Source: Hoylesella shahii DSM 15611 = JCM 12083 (GTDB lineage Bacteria > Bacteroidota > Bacteroidia > Bacteroidales > Bacteroidaceae). From it: DNA of 64,000 nucleotides. The notes beneath the pieces are model-generated. The model saw only the letters and a list, made by a program, of their open reading frames with translations, was not told where the DNA came from and did no database searches. The stretch covers positions 1 through 64,000 of the forward strand of contig NZ_BAIZ01000011.1 of the NCBI RefSeq assembly GCF_000613445.1, read 5' to 3'. Made by a program: the position numbers and the translations under genes. Positions 51,122-60,931 of this stretch are shown one piece after another; position 1 is the stretch's first letter; every line of letters starts with the position of its first letter.

Positions 51122-51231
51122 ACCTTTCGCATCCAAATGCGTCTAAACAATAACGGGAAAAGATGCTGGTCAACTTACCATAATTGACCAAGCATCCCCC
51201 GCTTACTGACAATAACAAAAAAAGAGAGATT

Positions 51232-51744
51232 ATGAAGAAACTTATCATCGCCTGCATGGTGGCCTTTGTGTCGCTTGCAGCAAATGCGCAGAAGTTCGCA
51301 CTCATCGACATGGAGTACATTATGAAGAACATTCCTGCCTACGAACGAGCCAATGAGCAGCTAAACCAAGTGTCGAAAAAATGGCAAGCTGAGGTGGAAG
51401 CGCTCTCTAACGAGGCCGCAACGATGTACAAAAACTACCAAAACGAGGTGGTTTTCCTCTCGCAAGAGCAGCGTAAAGCTAAGCAAGAGGCCATCATGAA
51501 GAAAGAAAAAGACGCTGGAGACCTGAAAAAGAAATATTTCGGACCCGAAGGCGAGCTGTATAAAAAACGCGAAAGTCTTATCGCACCTATTCAAGAGGCC
51601 GTTTATAACGCTGTTAAAGAGGTGTCTGAATTACGCGGTTACTCACTAGTGCTCGACAGAGCAAGCGATACTGGCATCATTTTTGCGTCGCCTAAAGTAG
51701 ATATTAGTAACGAAGTGCTGGCTCGTCTGGGCTATTCTAACTAA
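51232..51744 (+). CDS. skp: OmpH/Skp-family periplasmic chaperone (first copy)
   Basis: 170 residues from the ATG at 51232, which gives a proper signal peptide (MKKLIIACMVAFVSLAANAQ). Then KFALIDMEYIMKNIPAYERANEQLNQVSKKWQAEVEAL and a long coiled coil with charged tentacle helices, ending DISNEVLARLGYSN. It is the typical trimeric Skp that holds outer-membrane proteins on the way to BamA, encoded just upstream. The region 51122-51231 has no gene. Confidence 0.94.
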   Translation: MKKLIIACMVAFVSLAANAQKFALIDMEYIMKNIPAYERANEQLNQVSKKWQAEVEALSNEAATMYKNYQNEVVFLSQEQRKAKQEAIMKKEKDAGDLKKKYFGPEGELYKKRESLIAPIQEAVYNAVKEVSELRGYSLVLDRASDTGIIFASPKVDISNEVLARLGYSN

Positions 51745-51796
51745 TATACACGTAATATTAACAAGTAAATACTAACAAATAAAACCAATAACAACA

Positions 51797-52296
51797 ATGA
51801 AGAAACTAATTTTAATGCTGATGCTCTGCGCCCCAGTGGCTGCGTTCGCACAAAAGTTCGGACACGTTAATGCACAAGAGGTAATGGCTTCTATGCCCGA
51901 ATTCCTCAAAGCTAAGGGCGAAATCGAGCCTCGGCCAAGAAGTTTGAAAACGAACTCCAAGCTATGCAAGAAGAATTGAAACGCAAAAGCGACGAGTACG
52001 AGAAAACTAAGAGCACGATGAACGCCACCAAACAACAAGAAACGGAGGCTACATTGCAGCAGATGTATGGCAAAATCCAGCAAACCTACCAAGATAACCA
52101 ACAGGCTTTGCAGAAGGCTCAACAAGAAAAAATGGGCCCAATCACTGGCAAACTGGTAGAGGCTATCAAGTTGGTGGGCAAGAATGGTGGCTATGTTTAC
52201 ATCATGGACGTATCGGCTGGCATTCCTTATATCAGCGAAACGCTTAGCAAAGACGTTACCGCCGACGTAAAAGCTCAGCTCAACAAGATGAAGTAA
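51797..52296 (+). CDS. OmpH/Skp-family periplasmic chaperone (second copy, one frame break)
   Basis: About 166 residues after repair. Signal peptide MKKLILMLMLCAPVAAFAQ, then KFGHVNAQEVMASMPEFLKAKGEIE, followed by the coiled-coil part (ELKRKSDEYEKTKSTMNATKQQETEATLQQMYGKIQQTY) and the C-terminal core (IKLVGKNGGYVYIMDVSAGIPYIS). The frame breaks at 51929 (GAGCC, expected GAGGCC); the repaired join reads EIEASAKKFENELQAM. Tandem skp copies after bamA are usual in Bacteroidales. Confidence 0.92.
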
Positions 52297-52447
52297 GGCG
52301 CTAAAGGTTGCTCACTTGCAACGGTGTGCTCGCACATTGGGTGGCTAACATCGGTCTGTTATGGCCTTTTGCTACACTCGGCAGCTACAATGCTCTGCCC
52401 TAAGAATGCACACACCAGCGACTTTACACAAACTGAAAGAACTGATG

Positions 52448-52487
52448 CCCGTGTTTGACCTCGCTTAATGTAGCGGCCAAACGCGGG
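52448..52487 (+). promoter_or_regulatory. Stem-loop in the gap between the second and third skp-like genes
   Basis: Arms 52448-52465 and 52472-52487 (CCCGTGTTTG pairs with CAAACGCGGG, then a second short helix with one bulge) form a strong hairpin in a 316-base gap without genes. A pyrimidine-rich tail follows. It may end the second skp transcript or be an untranslated leader of the third gene. Confidence 0.45.
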
Positions 52488-52612
52488 TTTCAGGCTTTTC
52501 GCCTTTACACCCTTATATGATTAAGGTGTGGTCGTGGAGGCATGACAACTAGTTATACACGCCCCTTAATGGCTTTCGACCAAAACGGGGCTACAACAAC
52601 CAACCAAACGAT

Positions 52613-53161
52613 ATGAAAAAAACTATTTTCGCAGCCTTAATGCTCTTCACTGCCCTCACGGCTGGGGCGCAAGATGTGAACACACAGGGGCAAAATGCAC
52701 CCATGCAAACGGCTGCTAGCTTGCGTTTTGGCTTCTTTAGCTATCAAGACGTGCTACAATCGGCTCCTGATTATGCTGAGGTGCAACGCAACATCGAAAC
52801 CCTTAGAGGTAAGTATCAAGCCGAAATGAAACGTGCTTCTGACGAGTTTAACCTCAAATACGAGGCTTTTCTCGATGGACTAAAAGATTTTGCACCAGCT
52901 ATTCGCATGAAGCGACAAGCTGAATTGCAAGAACTCATGGAAAAAAACATGGCCTTTAAGCAAGAGGCTACTCGCTTGTTGCAACAGGCTGAGGCCGACG
53001 CTATGGCTCCTTTGAAGGCTCGTTTGAACCAGGCTATCGCTAAAGTTGGCGCTCAAAAGGCTCTGGCTTTCATCCTCAATACTGATAATAACGCCGCGCC
53101 TTACCTCAATCCTGAATTGGGAGAGAACGTGTCGGCTGCTATTAGCGCCGAGTTGCAATAA
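52613..53161 (+). CDS. OmpH/Skp-like periplasmic protein (third copy, divergent)
   Basis: 182 residues. Signal peptide MKKTIFAALMLFTALTAGAQ, a short Gln-rich linker, then FGFFSYQDVLQSAPDYAEVQRNIETLRGKYQAEMKRASDEFNLKYEAFLDGLKDF, a coiled coil, and the C-terminal core KALAFILNTDNNAAPYLN. Same fold as the two skp genes upstream but more divergent. A separate transcript is likely because of the 316-base gap. Confidence 0.88.
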   Translation: MKKTIFAALMLFTALTAGAQDVNTQGQNAPMQTAASLRFGFFSYQDVLQSAPDYAEVQRNIETLRGKYQAEMKRASDEFNLKYEAFLDGLKDFAPAIRMKRQAELQELMEKNMAFKQEATRLLQQAEADAMAPLKARLNQAIAKVGAQKALAFILNTDNNAAPYLNPELGENVSAAISAELQ

Positions 53162-53234
53162 GCTTGGCTAAGTATTACCAACCTGCTTATGGGCGAAAGG
53201 GGCGCGTTTAACGCCCCAACGCCCCCAATGACGT

Positions 53235-54074
53235 ATGAACAAGTTCGCACAACAGCCTGGACCCATCGGCGTTTTCGATTCGGGTTATGGCGGATTAACT
53301 ATCTTGCACGGCATCAGACAGCTCTTACCCCAGTATGATTACCTCTACTTGGGCGACAATGCACGTGCTCCCTACGGGCCAAGATCGTTTGATGTGGTGT
53401 ATCAGTTCACGCGTCAGGCTGTCATTAAGCTCTTTGAGCAGGGCTGTCACTTGGTTATTATAGGCTGCAACACGGCTTCGGCCAAAGCATTGCGGTCTAT
53501 TCAGCAACTCGACTTACCTTCGCTCGATGCCAATCGCCGGGTATTGGGCATTATTAGGCCCACAGCCGAGAGCATTGGCCAGCTAACTGTCTCACGACAT
53601 GTGGGCATTCTGGCCACCGAAGGCACCATCAAGAGCGATAGTTATAGGCTTGAAATACAAAAACTCTTTCCCGATGTGCAGGTGCAAGGTATGGCTTGCC
53701 CTCTTTGGGCGGCCATTGTTGAGGCTAACGAAGCCGATAGTCCTGGTGCCGACTATTTTGTGAAGAAGCGTATCGACGCCCTTTTGCGCTCCGATCCGCA
53801 AATAGATGCGGTGGTGTTGGGATGTACACACTATCCCTTGCTCATGAATAGCATTGTGAAACATGTGCCTCCAGGCGTGCGAATTGTGCCACAAGGCGAA
53901 TATGTGGCCAACAGCTTGCAGCACTATCTGCAACGACATCCCGAGATAGATGCACGTTGCACTAAGCAGGGAACAGCTCGTTATCTCACCACCGAAAACA
54001 AAGATAAGTTTAAAGAAAACGCGCAGATATTCTTACACGAGCAGATAGACTGCCAGCATGTAAGCTTGGAATGA
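53235..54074 (+). CDS. murI: Glutamate racemase
   Basis: 279 residues. Substrate and catalytic motifs are complete: IGVFDSGYGGLTIL, YLGDNARAPYG, Cys78 in GCNTASA and Cys197 in LGCTHYPLL, the two acid/base cysteines. It converts L-glutamate to D-glutamate for peptidoglycan, in the cytoplasm. It ends the envelope cluster begun by uppS-bamA; rbfA follows after 31 bases. Confidence 0.97.
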   Translation: MNKFAQQPGPIGVFDSGYGGLTILHGIRQLLPQYDYLYLGDNARAPYGPRSFDVVYQFTRQAVIKLFEQGCHLVIIGCNTASAKALRSIQQLDLPSLDANRRVLGIIRPTAESIGQLTVSRHVGILATEGTIKSDSYRLEIQKLFPDVQVQGMACPLWAAIVEANEADSPGADYFVKKRIDALLRSDPQIDAVVLGCTHYPLLMNSIVKHVPPGVRIVPQGEYVANSLQHYLQRHPEIDARCTKQGTARYLTTENKDKFKENAQIFLHEQIDCQHVSLE

Positions 54075-54105
54075 CGCGCACAACACGCTTAACAGCACTC
54101 CCAAT

Positions 54106-54441
54106 ATGCAAGAAACAAGACAAAACCGCATCGCACGACTCCTACAGAAAGAGTTGAGCCTTATTTTTCAATCGCAAACGCGCTTGATGCATGGCGTTAT
54201 GGTGAGCGTTACACGCACTCGTGTGTCGCCCGACCTTAGCATCTGCACTGCATACCTCAGCGTTTTCCCCTCGGATAAGGGCGAAGAACTGCTTAAAAAT
54301 ATTGAAGCTAACACCAAAACTATTCGCTACGCACTGGGTACGCGCGTGCACAATCAGCTGCGCATCATACCCGAATTGCGCTTCTTTATCGACGATAGTC
54401 TCGACTATATTGAGCGTATCGACGAACTACTAAAACAATAA
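54106..54441 (+). CDS. rbfA: Ribosome-binding factor A
   Basis: 111 residues: QNRIARLLQKELSLIFQ, a strand MVSVTRTRVSPDLSICTAYLSVFP, a helix and the C-terminal LRIIPELRFFIDDSLDYIERIDELL, the RbfA KH-like fold. It helps 16S rRNA maturation and 30S assembly. The next gene starts seven bases after its stop. Confidence 0.96.
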   Translation: MQETRQNRIARLLQKELSLIFQSQTRLMHGVMVSVTRTRVSPDLSICTAYLSVFPSDKGEELLKNIEANTKTIRYALGTRVHNQLRIIPELRFFIDDSLDYIERIDELLKQ

Positions 54442-54447
54442 TCGCTC

Positions 54448-55676
54448 ATGGCCGTATCTCTTTTCATCGCTCGCAGGTATCTTTTCTCTAAGAAAAGCAC
54501 CAATGCTATCAACGTCATCAGCGCCATTTCGGTGGTGGGGGTGGCCGTTGCAACCATGGCATTGGTTATCGTGCTGAGCGTGTTCAACGGCTTTCACGAC
54601 CTCGTTGCATCGCTCTTTACGGCTTTCGACCCCCAAATAGAGGTGGTGCCTGCTAAAGGAAAGGATGCTCCTACCGACGACCCGTTGCTCACCGAGATAC
54701 GAAATCTGCCCGAAGTGGAGGTTGCCACCGAGTGTGTGGAAGACAATGCCTGGTGTTTTATGGCGATAAACAAGCCATGGTTACTATCAAAGGCGTTGAC
54801 GACAACTTTACAAAGCTTACGCGCATCAACGACTTGCTCTACGGCGAAGGCGAATTTGCTTTGCGAGCTGCCAACTTACAGTATGGCGTGCTAGGCATCC
54901 GACTGGCTCAGCAGCTTGGAACGGGTACGCGATGGAAGGGCTTTATGCGCGTGTTTGCACCCAACCGCGAAGGACAGTTCGATATTTCTAATCCTGCTTC
55001 GGGCTTCGTGGTCGACTCGTTGCTGTCGCCTGGCGTGGTATTCTCTGTTCGTCAGGCCAAATACGACCAGCGTTATATCCTCACTTCTGCTTCTTTTGCT
55101 CGCAATCTCTTTGGTATGCAAGGCATGCTTACTGCCTTGGAACTGAAACTTAAGCCCAATGCCAACACCGATGTGGTGAAAAAGAAGATACAGAATATTG
55201 TGGGTAGCAAGTATAAAGTGCTCGATAGATATGAGCAACAGGAAGATACGTTCCGCATAATGAACGTAGAAAAGATTATCGCCTACATCTTTCTCACCTT
55301 TATTTTGGTGGTGGCGTGCTTCAATATTGTTGGTTCGCTCTCTATGCTTATCATCGATAAAAAGGCCGATGTGACCACCTTGCGCAACCTTGGTGCAACG
55401 GATAAGCAGATAGTGCGCATCTTCTTGTTCGAAGGACGCATGATTTCGGCCCTTGGAGCTTTGCTTGGTGTGGGGCTTGGACTGCTGCTTTGCTGGCTTC
55501 AACAACAATACGGACTGGTTTCTCTGGGTAAGAGCGAAGGTTCGTTCATCGTTAACGCTTATCCCGTTAGCGTGCATTACATTGACGTTTTTTGGATTTT
55601 TATCACTGTTATTGCCGTTGGTTGGCTCTCGGTGTGGTATCCTGTGCGTTATCTAAGTCGTAAATTATTAGACTAA
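54448..55676 (+). CDS. LolC/LolE-type ABC transporter permease (one frame break)
   Basis: About 409 residues after repair. N-terminal helix (SLFIARRYLFSKKSTNAINVISAISVVGVAVATMALVIVLSVFNGF), a ~220-residue periplasmic MacB-like domain, then three membrane helices (IIAYIFLTFILVVACFNIVGSLSMLIIDKK, FEGRMISALGALLGVGLGLLLCWLQ, IDVFWIFITVIAVGWLSVWYPVRYLSRKLL) of the FtsX fold. It should release lipoproteins from the inner membrane with a LolD ATPase encoded elsewhere. The frame breaks at 54749-54750 (CC, expected CCC); the repaired join reads EDNALVFYGDKQAMVTI. Forms an operon with rbfA. Confidence 0.9.
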
Positions 55677-55729
55677 AAGTCAATCCATCTAATTATCATT
55701 ATCCTATAACAACGCTTATCTCTTTATCA

Positions 55730-56587
55730 ATGAATGACATTTGCTGTATCGGACACATCACTCGCGATAAGATTGTAACGTCACAACACGAGGCGTTTAT
55801 CTCGGGTGGAACATCTTTTTATTTCTCGTATGCCATTGCTCGACTTCCTCGTAAGGTGTCTTATCAACTAGTAACTAAGCTTGGACGATTCGATGTTCAA
55901 GAGGTGCGACGCATGCGCGAAGAAGGAATTAACGTGGTGGCTTATACCTGCGACAACTCTGTTTATTTTGAAAACTCGTATGGGGGCGACCAAAATCGTC
56001 GCACACAACGCGTGTTCGCTAAGTGCGAACCATTTAAAATAAAAGAAATGCGCGGTGTGGAAGCCAAGGTTTACCATCTGGGGTCGCTACTCTACGACGA
56101 TTTCTCACCCGAATTTGTGAAAGAACTTTCCACTCGTGGCCAAATTTCTATCGACGTGCAGGGCTTCTTGCGCAACGTTCGTGGACAAGAAGTGGTGGAA
56201 ACTGACTGGAAAGAGAAGCTCGATGTGCTGGCCCATACGCACATCTTGAAACTTAACGAATACGAAATGGAGCTGATTACTGGCCTAACCGATCCCCGAG
56301 CAGTGGCTCGCCAAATCGCTTCGTGGGGCGTTAAAGAAGTGGTTATCACCCTTGGAAGTCATGGCTCGCTTATCTACGCCGATAATTCGTTTTACGAAAT
56401 TCCTGCTTACACCCCACGCAAATTGGTAGATGCCACAGGTTGTGGCGACACTTATTCGGCTGGTTACCTTTATTGTCGCGCCCAAGGCCTTAACTTTGTC
56501 GAGGCTGGTCGATTTGCTGCGGCTATGTGCACACGCAAATTGGAGGCCACTGGGCCTTATTCACCCGAATTTGAGTGGTTTGGTTAG
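55730..56587 (+). CDS. PfkB-family carbohydrate kinase
   Basis: 285 residues, MNDICCIGHITRDKIVTSQHEAFISGGTSFYFSYAIARL at the N-terminus and the PfkB signature DATGCGDTYSAGYLY near the end, with the catalytic Asp in GCGD. VVITLGSHGSLIYADNSFYEIPAY precedes it. It phosphorylates a sugar, nucleoside or cyclitol; the substrate cannot be told from sequence, although a position next to a PAP2/IPC-synthase-like gene would fit an inositol- or sugar-related role. Its stop codon overlaps that of the convergent PAP2 gene (56584-56587). Confidence 0.88.
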   Translation: MNDICCIGHITRDKIVTSQHEAFISGGTSFYFSYAIARLPRKVSYQLVTKLGRFDVQEVRRMREEGINVVAYTCDNSVYFENSYGGDQNRRTQRVFAKCEPFKIKEMRGVEAKVYHLGSLLYDDFSPEFVKELSTRGQISIDVQGFLRNVRGQEVVETDWKEKLDVLAHTHILKLNEYEMELITGLTDPRAVARQIASWGVKEVVITLGSHGSLIYADNSFYEIPAYTPRKLVDATGCGDTYSAGYLYCRAQGLNFVEAGRFAAAMCTRKLEATGPYSPEFEWFG

Positions 56588-57546
56588 CGTAGGTATCTAC
56601 CGCTAACCCACATCAAACCAAAGTAAAGCATCGCGCCTGTAATCAATCCGGCAAAGGCATCAATGGCATAATGCGCCATGATGTACACCGTAGAGAAGCA
56701 CATCAATACAAAGAAAGGGAGCAAACACAATAGCAAACGGCGATTGCCCGAGTGCCAAGCAAGTAGCATAATAACGGTGCTGATGCCCACATGGCTACTT
56801 GGGAAGGCTGCTGTTGGGCGTTCGCCAGCGTCGTGCGCATGCTCCACCAACTGGTAGAAGATGCCGTTGGCATAACCGGGACTGGTTAAACGCTCACTGT
56901 GCAGATTGAAGTAGTCGCCCACATTAGGAAAAACACCCATTGCTATCTTCTCCATCCCCACAGCTGGATAATAATATTGCGGACCTGTTACAGGCAAGGC
57001 CACGAACACCACGTAATAGATAAAAAATGCGGCGATGAGTACAAACGAGGCTCTTTCGAACTCGGCGTAACGGCAAAAGAAATAAAACAGCGTTACGGCC
57101 AATATCATAGGGAAGTAAGAAGCATAACCCATATCCATCAGTTCGCTAAACCAAGGCGAGGGCATGGCATCACAAAACACCAGTGCTGGCTGAAAACCAA
57201 ACACCGATTGTTCTGCTTGGGCAAACACATGGTCGAGGTTTGGCAGTATCCTATTTAGTTCGTAGGTGTCGGGATACCACCACGACAGCAGATAAAGTTG
57301 TGTCACCACGCGCGTTAGTTTGGTGAAACGGCAGGGCACTAAGCGATAAACCAGCCATAGGGCAGCCGTTATCACGCCGATACGAATGCGTCCCCAAATC
57401 ATTGCTTCGGGGTTAGCCAGTTTGGTAAAGGTAAAAAACACCATGAGCAGTGTCAGTACCATATAGACCAGCACCACCCATTCCAGGGCCATTAGTCCCT
57501 TTCGAGGTGTTTTCTCTATTGCGAAAAGTGTTTTAATAAAGTTCAT
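56584..57546 (-). CDS. PAP2-superfamily membrane protein, inositol-phosphorylceramide-synthase-like
   Basis: 320 residues from the ATG at 57544-57546; an earlier start adds 19 hydrophilic residues. About six membrane helices. The two catalytic motifs are RPTAAFPSSHVGIST and STVYIMAHYAIDAFAG, giving the two His and one Asp of the lipid phosphatase/phosphotransferase site. The TAAFPSSH form and the long loop before it are like Aur1-type inositol phosphorylceramide synthases. Bacteroidales make sphingolipids, so transfer of a phospho-head group to ceramide is plausible. An ordinary lipid phosphatase is the alternative. Confidence 0.75.
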   Translation of the reverse strand: MNFIKTLFAIEKTPRKGLMALEWVVLVYMVLTLLMVFFTFTKLANPEAMIWGRIRIGVITAALWLVYRLVPCRFTKLTRVVTQLYLLSWWYPDTYELNRILPNLDHVFAQAEQSVFGFQPALVFCDAMPSPWFSELMDMGYASYFPMILAVTLFYFFCRYAEFERASFVLIAAFFIYYVVFVALPVTGPQYYYPAVGMEKIAMGVFPNVGDYFNLHSERLTSPGYANGIFYQLVEHAHDAGERPTAAFPSSHVGISTVIMLLAWHSGNRRLLLCLLPFFVLMCFSTVYIMAHYAIDAFAGLITGAMLYFGLMWVSGRYLR

Positions 57547-57684
57547 TTTGTGTTTAAGTGGGGGTATTGTTATGGCTTGTTTGTGGCCAGTATCATGCAC
57601 CAACGATAATACGTGGCACTTCTGTGCACACGTTTGGACTATATTTTTGGTGCTTTTCTTTCTATTGGCAACCCTAGTTGGTTG

Positions 57685-58712
57685 TTAAAGCCAGCCATTT
57701 TCTTTATACCATTTCACTGTTAGGGCAGTTCCTTCTTCAAGGTTCACTTGTGCGTGATAGCCCAGTTCGTCCATCGCTGGTTCGATGTTGCAGCGCCAGT
57801 TGCGTTGTTTTAGTATGTGATACTTGTCGTTGTTAAGAGCCGAGATGCGCCCTGTGGCTCGCCCGATGTACTCGCCAAAGAATGTAACCACGCGCAAAAA
57901 CCACACGGGAGCTTGATGCGAAGCATCCACGGCTTACCCAAATTGCGGTGAATAAGGTCGCTAAAGTCGTACGAACGATACACGCCGCCATCGCTAAGAA
58001 AATACTTTCGGCCGCTCATGCCATGGTCGAGAGCCAAGAAAACGGCCTGAACTACATCTTGAACATACACAAAAGTGATGTCTTGTGGCTTGTATCCCAC
58101 GGCAAAGTCGATGTGTTGCTTGATGCTTTTGGCCATGAGGAAATAATCTTTCTCGCGTGGACCGTACACGCCAGTGGGCCTTAGCACGATGTAAGGTAAC
58201 ACCACATCGGTTATTTCGCCGTCTTCGTTCTTGGGATTAAGCGAGTCGAGATATTCCTCGGCCAGCAGTTTGCTGAGTCCGTAGGCCGTGTTAGGCATGG
58301 GTTTGTCGGTTTCTTGTATCTCCTCGTAGGGTTGTTTCTCGCGCACAGGTCCGAAAATGCTAAGCGAAGAGATAAACACAAATCGCTTAAGAGGCATTTT
58401 TAGTTGCACCACAGCATCGGCAAGGTTTTTTGTTCCTTCGGTGTTAACGCGGTAAAAGTCGTTTCGATGCAAGCATTTTGTGGCTCCTGCAGCATGCACC
58501 ACGTAGTCAAAATGGTGACCGCTGAGCTGACTTTTGAGTCGTTCGGCATTGCCCAAATCAAGCTCCACGAAACGAATGCGCTTGTCTTGTAGGTATTCTT
58601 TCGAGCTGCTTTTTCTCACCGCGGCCCACACCTCCATGCCTCTGTTAAGCGCTTCTTCAACGATGAAGCTCCCAATAAACCCGCTTGCGCCGGTAACAAG
58701 TATTTTGTCCAT
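57685..58712 (-). CDS. NAD-dependent epimerase/dehydratase (extended SDR; one frame break)
   Basis: About 342 residues after repair. Nucleotide-binding motif ILVTGASGFIGSFIVEEAL at the N-terminus, then VVHAAGATK, catalytic triad region SSLSIFGP ... TAYGLSKLLAEEYL (Tyr-x-x-x-Lys), and YIVLRPTGVYGPREKDYFLMAKSI. The frame breaks at 57907-57909 (CCC, expected CCCC); the repaired join reads RIKLPVWFLRVVTFFGEYIG. The substrate may be a sugar nucleotide or a lipid intermediate; ceramide reductases of other bacteria belong to this fold, and the gene lies beside the PAP2 gene. A TATCTTTG box lies at 58849-58856. Confidence 0.88.
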
Positions 58713-58848
58713 ATTCGATAATAGTTCTTTTCTTGGTTAACTTGCTAAGGGTTTATCAGTTGCCATACCCATTAAAAGTTAACCATTGGCTTTGCCACAA
58801 CGCATGGAATGGTTGCCAAATTCGGCCTTGATCCCTAGCATTGAAATG

Positions 58849-58856
58849 CAAAGATA
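58849..58856 (-). promoter_or_regulatory. Candidate promoter -7 box (TATCTTTG) of the epimerase gene
   Basis: TATCTTTG on the minus strand, about 140 bases before the start codon, with TTTC about 21 bases upstream as a weak -33. The remaining gap to the GH20 gene contains a stem-loop and nothing else recognisable. Confidence 0.45.
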
Positions 58857-59052
58857 CCACAGTTTTTTTACAAAAACGAAAGGTGGAGTGGGATTTATTT
58901 GCATATGAGCGTATGTACAACACGTTTTTCTTTGTACTTGTTGGCGGCACTACTGTGGAAGCTAAACGCTCTGCCACAGTTGAAAGACTACAGAAGTAGA
59001 GGTAAAGACCTCTATGTCTCCTTGGTTCATCTTCTCTATTCTAAGCCCAAAT

Positions 59053-59116
59053 CACCACAACCAATAGCTTGGATATTGGCTAGCAAAATCCCATGTATAA
59101 GCTGTTGGTTGTGGTG
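59053..59116. terminator. 18-bp stem-loop between the GH20 and epimerase genes
   Basis: Arms 59053-59070 and 59099-59116 pair over 18 bases with one G-T wobble (CACCACAACC / GGTTGTGGTG at the base) around a 28-base loop. It lies downstream of the GH20 stop on the minus strand. No T-run follows, so termination is likely but not certain. Confidence 0.5.
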
Positions 59117-59247
59117 AAGCGTTTTATTAGTTTCTTAGAAAATGCTTTTCTTATCTTGGCTATATATCCAAGTAGGCTTGGTTTTGCACCCTTTCCTTAA
59201 CGGAAATATATCTTTAAGTGTGCAAGGACAACCGAAGTGCGGCCACA

Positions 59248-60891
59248 TTACCAGTCGGCCCTGTTGTGGTTGTATCTTTCGGGCCAGATATGTAGGGCAT
59301 AAGTATAGCCGTAATGGTCGTAAAGGCGAGCCAGACGTGTGACGCGTTCCACAAATTCGGTGTAATTCTTACGTGCAGCCGGCATCCATTGCACCTCGGC
59401 AAGCGCCGCCATGCGTGGCAACACCATGTATTCGGCTTGCGCAGTGGTGGGCACATACTCGGTCCAGAGGTTGCCTTGCACGCCGATGATGCGGCTTGTG
59501 ATGTCGGCCGACACCGTATCGGGGCGCGGATTGAAGCTGTACACTTGCTCAACGGGTAGGTAACCGCCGATTGCTTGCGGCTCGTGAAGTGTGTTTTTCG
59601 CCTGATAATAGTCGAAATAGGCATATTTCCCAGGGCAAGTGATGACGTTGTGCCCCGCCTTTGCCGCCTTTGTCCAAGTGGATAGGTAACGTCTACTAAG
59701 CACGATGGTCGACTTGGCCAGTTCGCCTTCCAGTATTTCGTCCCAACCAATCATCGTCTTTCCCTTTCCGTTGATGTATTGTTCCATGCGCTTGGTGAAA
59801 TATTGTTGCAGGTGTTTGGTGTCTATGCCTTGCTCTTTGGCCTTGTCTTGGCAGCGTTTGCACTGTTGCCATCGTGTGGAAGGCGCCTCGTCGCCACCGA
59901 TGTTAAAGTAGGCAGAGGGGAAAACTTGGTTTAGCTCGTCGATGATGTCTTGCAAAACGGCATAAACGCGCTCGTTGCCCACGCACAAAACATCGTGGTG
60001 TACGCCCCAGTTGTGGCCCACGGTGTAAGGCCCACCCGTGCATCCCAGTTCGGGATAAGCAGCCAATAGCGCTTTGGTATGCCCCGGAATGTCTATCTCG
60101 GGTATTACTTCGATGTGTCGTTGTCGGGCATATTCCACAATCTGCTTTATCTCTTCTTGCGTATAAAAGCCGCCATGCGGTTGATGGTCGTCCACATCCG
60201 AGTTGTGTCCCACAACCGTTCCACTTCGCCAAGCGCCAACTTCCATCAGCTTAGGATACTTCTTTATCTCAATGCGCCAGCCTTGATCCTCGCTTAGATG
60301 CCAGTGAAAGGCGTTCATGTTGTGTAGGACCATCATGTCGATAAAACGCTTAACAAAGCTTACGGGGAAGAAATGTCGGCCACAGTCGAGCATCATTCCT
60401 CGGTAAGGCAGCAAAGGAGCATCGGCAATTTGCACGGCAGGCAGTTCCACTGGGGCAGCAGCCTTGTTGCTCGTTGCTACGGGTAAGGCCTTGCGCAGTG
60501 TTTGAATGCCATAGAAAACACCAGCTGCAGTGCTGCCGGCGATAGTCACTTGCTTTTGTGTCACAGTTATGCGATAGGCCTCTTTGCCAGCAATCTTATT
60601 GTCTAGTGTGAGCAAGATATGGCCTGCACCCTTGGGAACTGTGGTTGTGTGGGCCAGCTTTATGCCTGTGACATCTGCGATGTATTCTGCCAGGAAGTGG
60701 GCATTGTGCTGCATCAGTTCGTTGGCAGTGGTGCAAGTAATGGCTGTACTTTCGTTCAACACGAAGGGTTTTCCTTTGGTCATCGTGATGGATTGCGGCA
60801 AAGGCACTACGTTGTAATTGGCTGTTGCTGAGTGGGTGGTGATGGACAGCAGGCAAAAGGCTGCCAGGAGGAGAGCTTGTTTGAATGTCAT
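59248..60891 (-). CDS. GH20 beta-N-acetylhexosaminidase
   Basis: 547 residues. Signal peptide (1-24), GH20 N-terminal domain, then the barrel: RGMMLDCGRHFFPVSFVKRFIDMM, NAFHWHLSEDQGWRIEIKKYPKL, EIDIPGHTKALLAAYPEL, catalytic Asp-Glu in NIGGDEAP. It removes terminal GlcNAc or GalNAc from glycans. The normally conserved Trp in the segment after the Asp-Glu pair (usually SWRG) reads VLSRRYLSTW here, which could be natural or a sequence error. It forms a minus-strand cluster with GH92 and GH31, all directed at host glycans. Confidence 0.95.
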   Translation of the reverse strand: MTFKQALLLAAFCLLSITTHSATANYNVVPLPQSITMTKGKPFVLNESTAITCTTANELMQHNAHFLAEYIADVTGIKLAHTTTVPKGAGHILLTLDNKIAGKEAYRITVTQKQVTIAGSTAAGVFYGIQTLRKALPVATSNKAAAPVELPAVQIADAPLLPYRGMMLDCGRHFFPVSFVKRFIDMMVLHNMNAFHWHLSEDQGWRIEIKKYPKLMEVGAWRSGTVVGHNSDVDDHQPHGGFYTQEEIKQIVEYARQRHIEVIPEIDIPGHTKALLAAYPELGCTGGPYTVGHNWGVHHDVLCVGNERVYAVLQDIIDELNQVFPSAYFNIGGDEAPSTRWQQCKRCQDKAKEQGIDTKHLQQYFTKRMEQYINGKGKTMIGWDEILEGELAKSTIVLSRRYLSTWTKAAKAGHNVITCPGKYAYFDYYQAKNTLHEPQAIGGYLPVEQVYSFNPRPDTVSADITSRIIGVQGNLWTEYVPTTAQAEYMVLPRMAALAEVQWMPAARKNYTEFVERVTRLARLYDHYGYTYALHIWPERYNHNRADW

Positions 60892-60931
60892 GAGCTTATG
60901 GTTTGTTTAGTTTGTGGGTAAAGGCTTGGAC

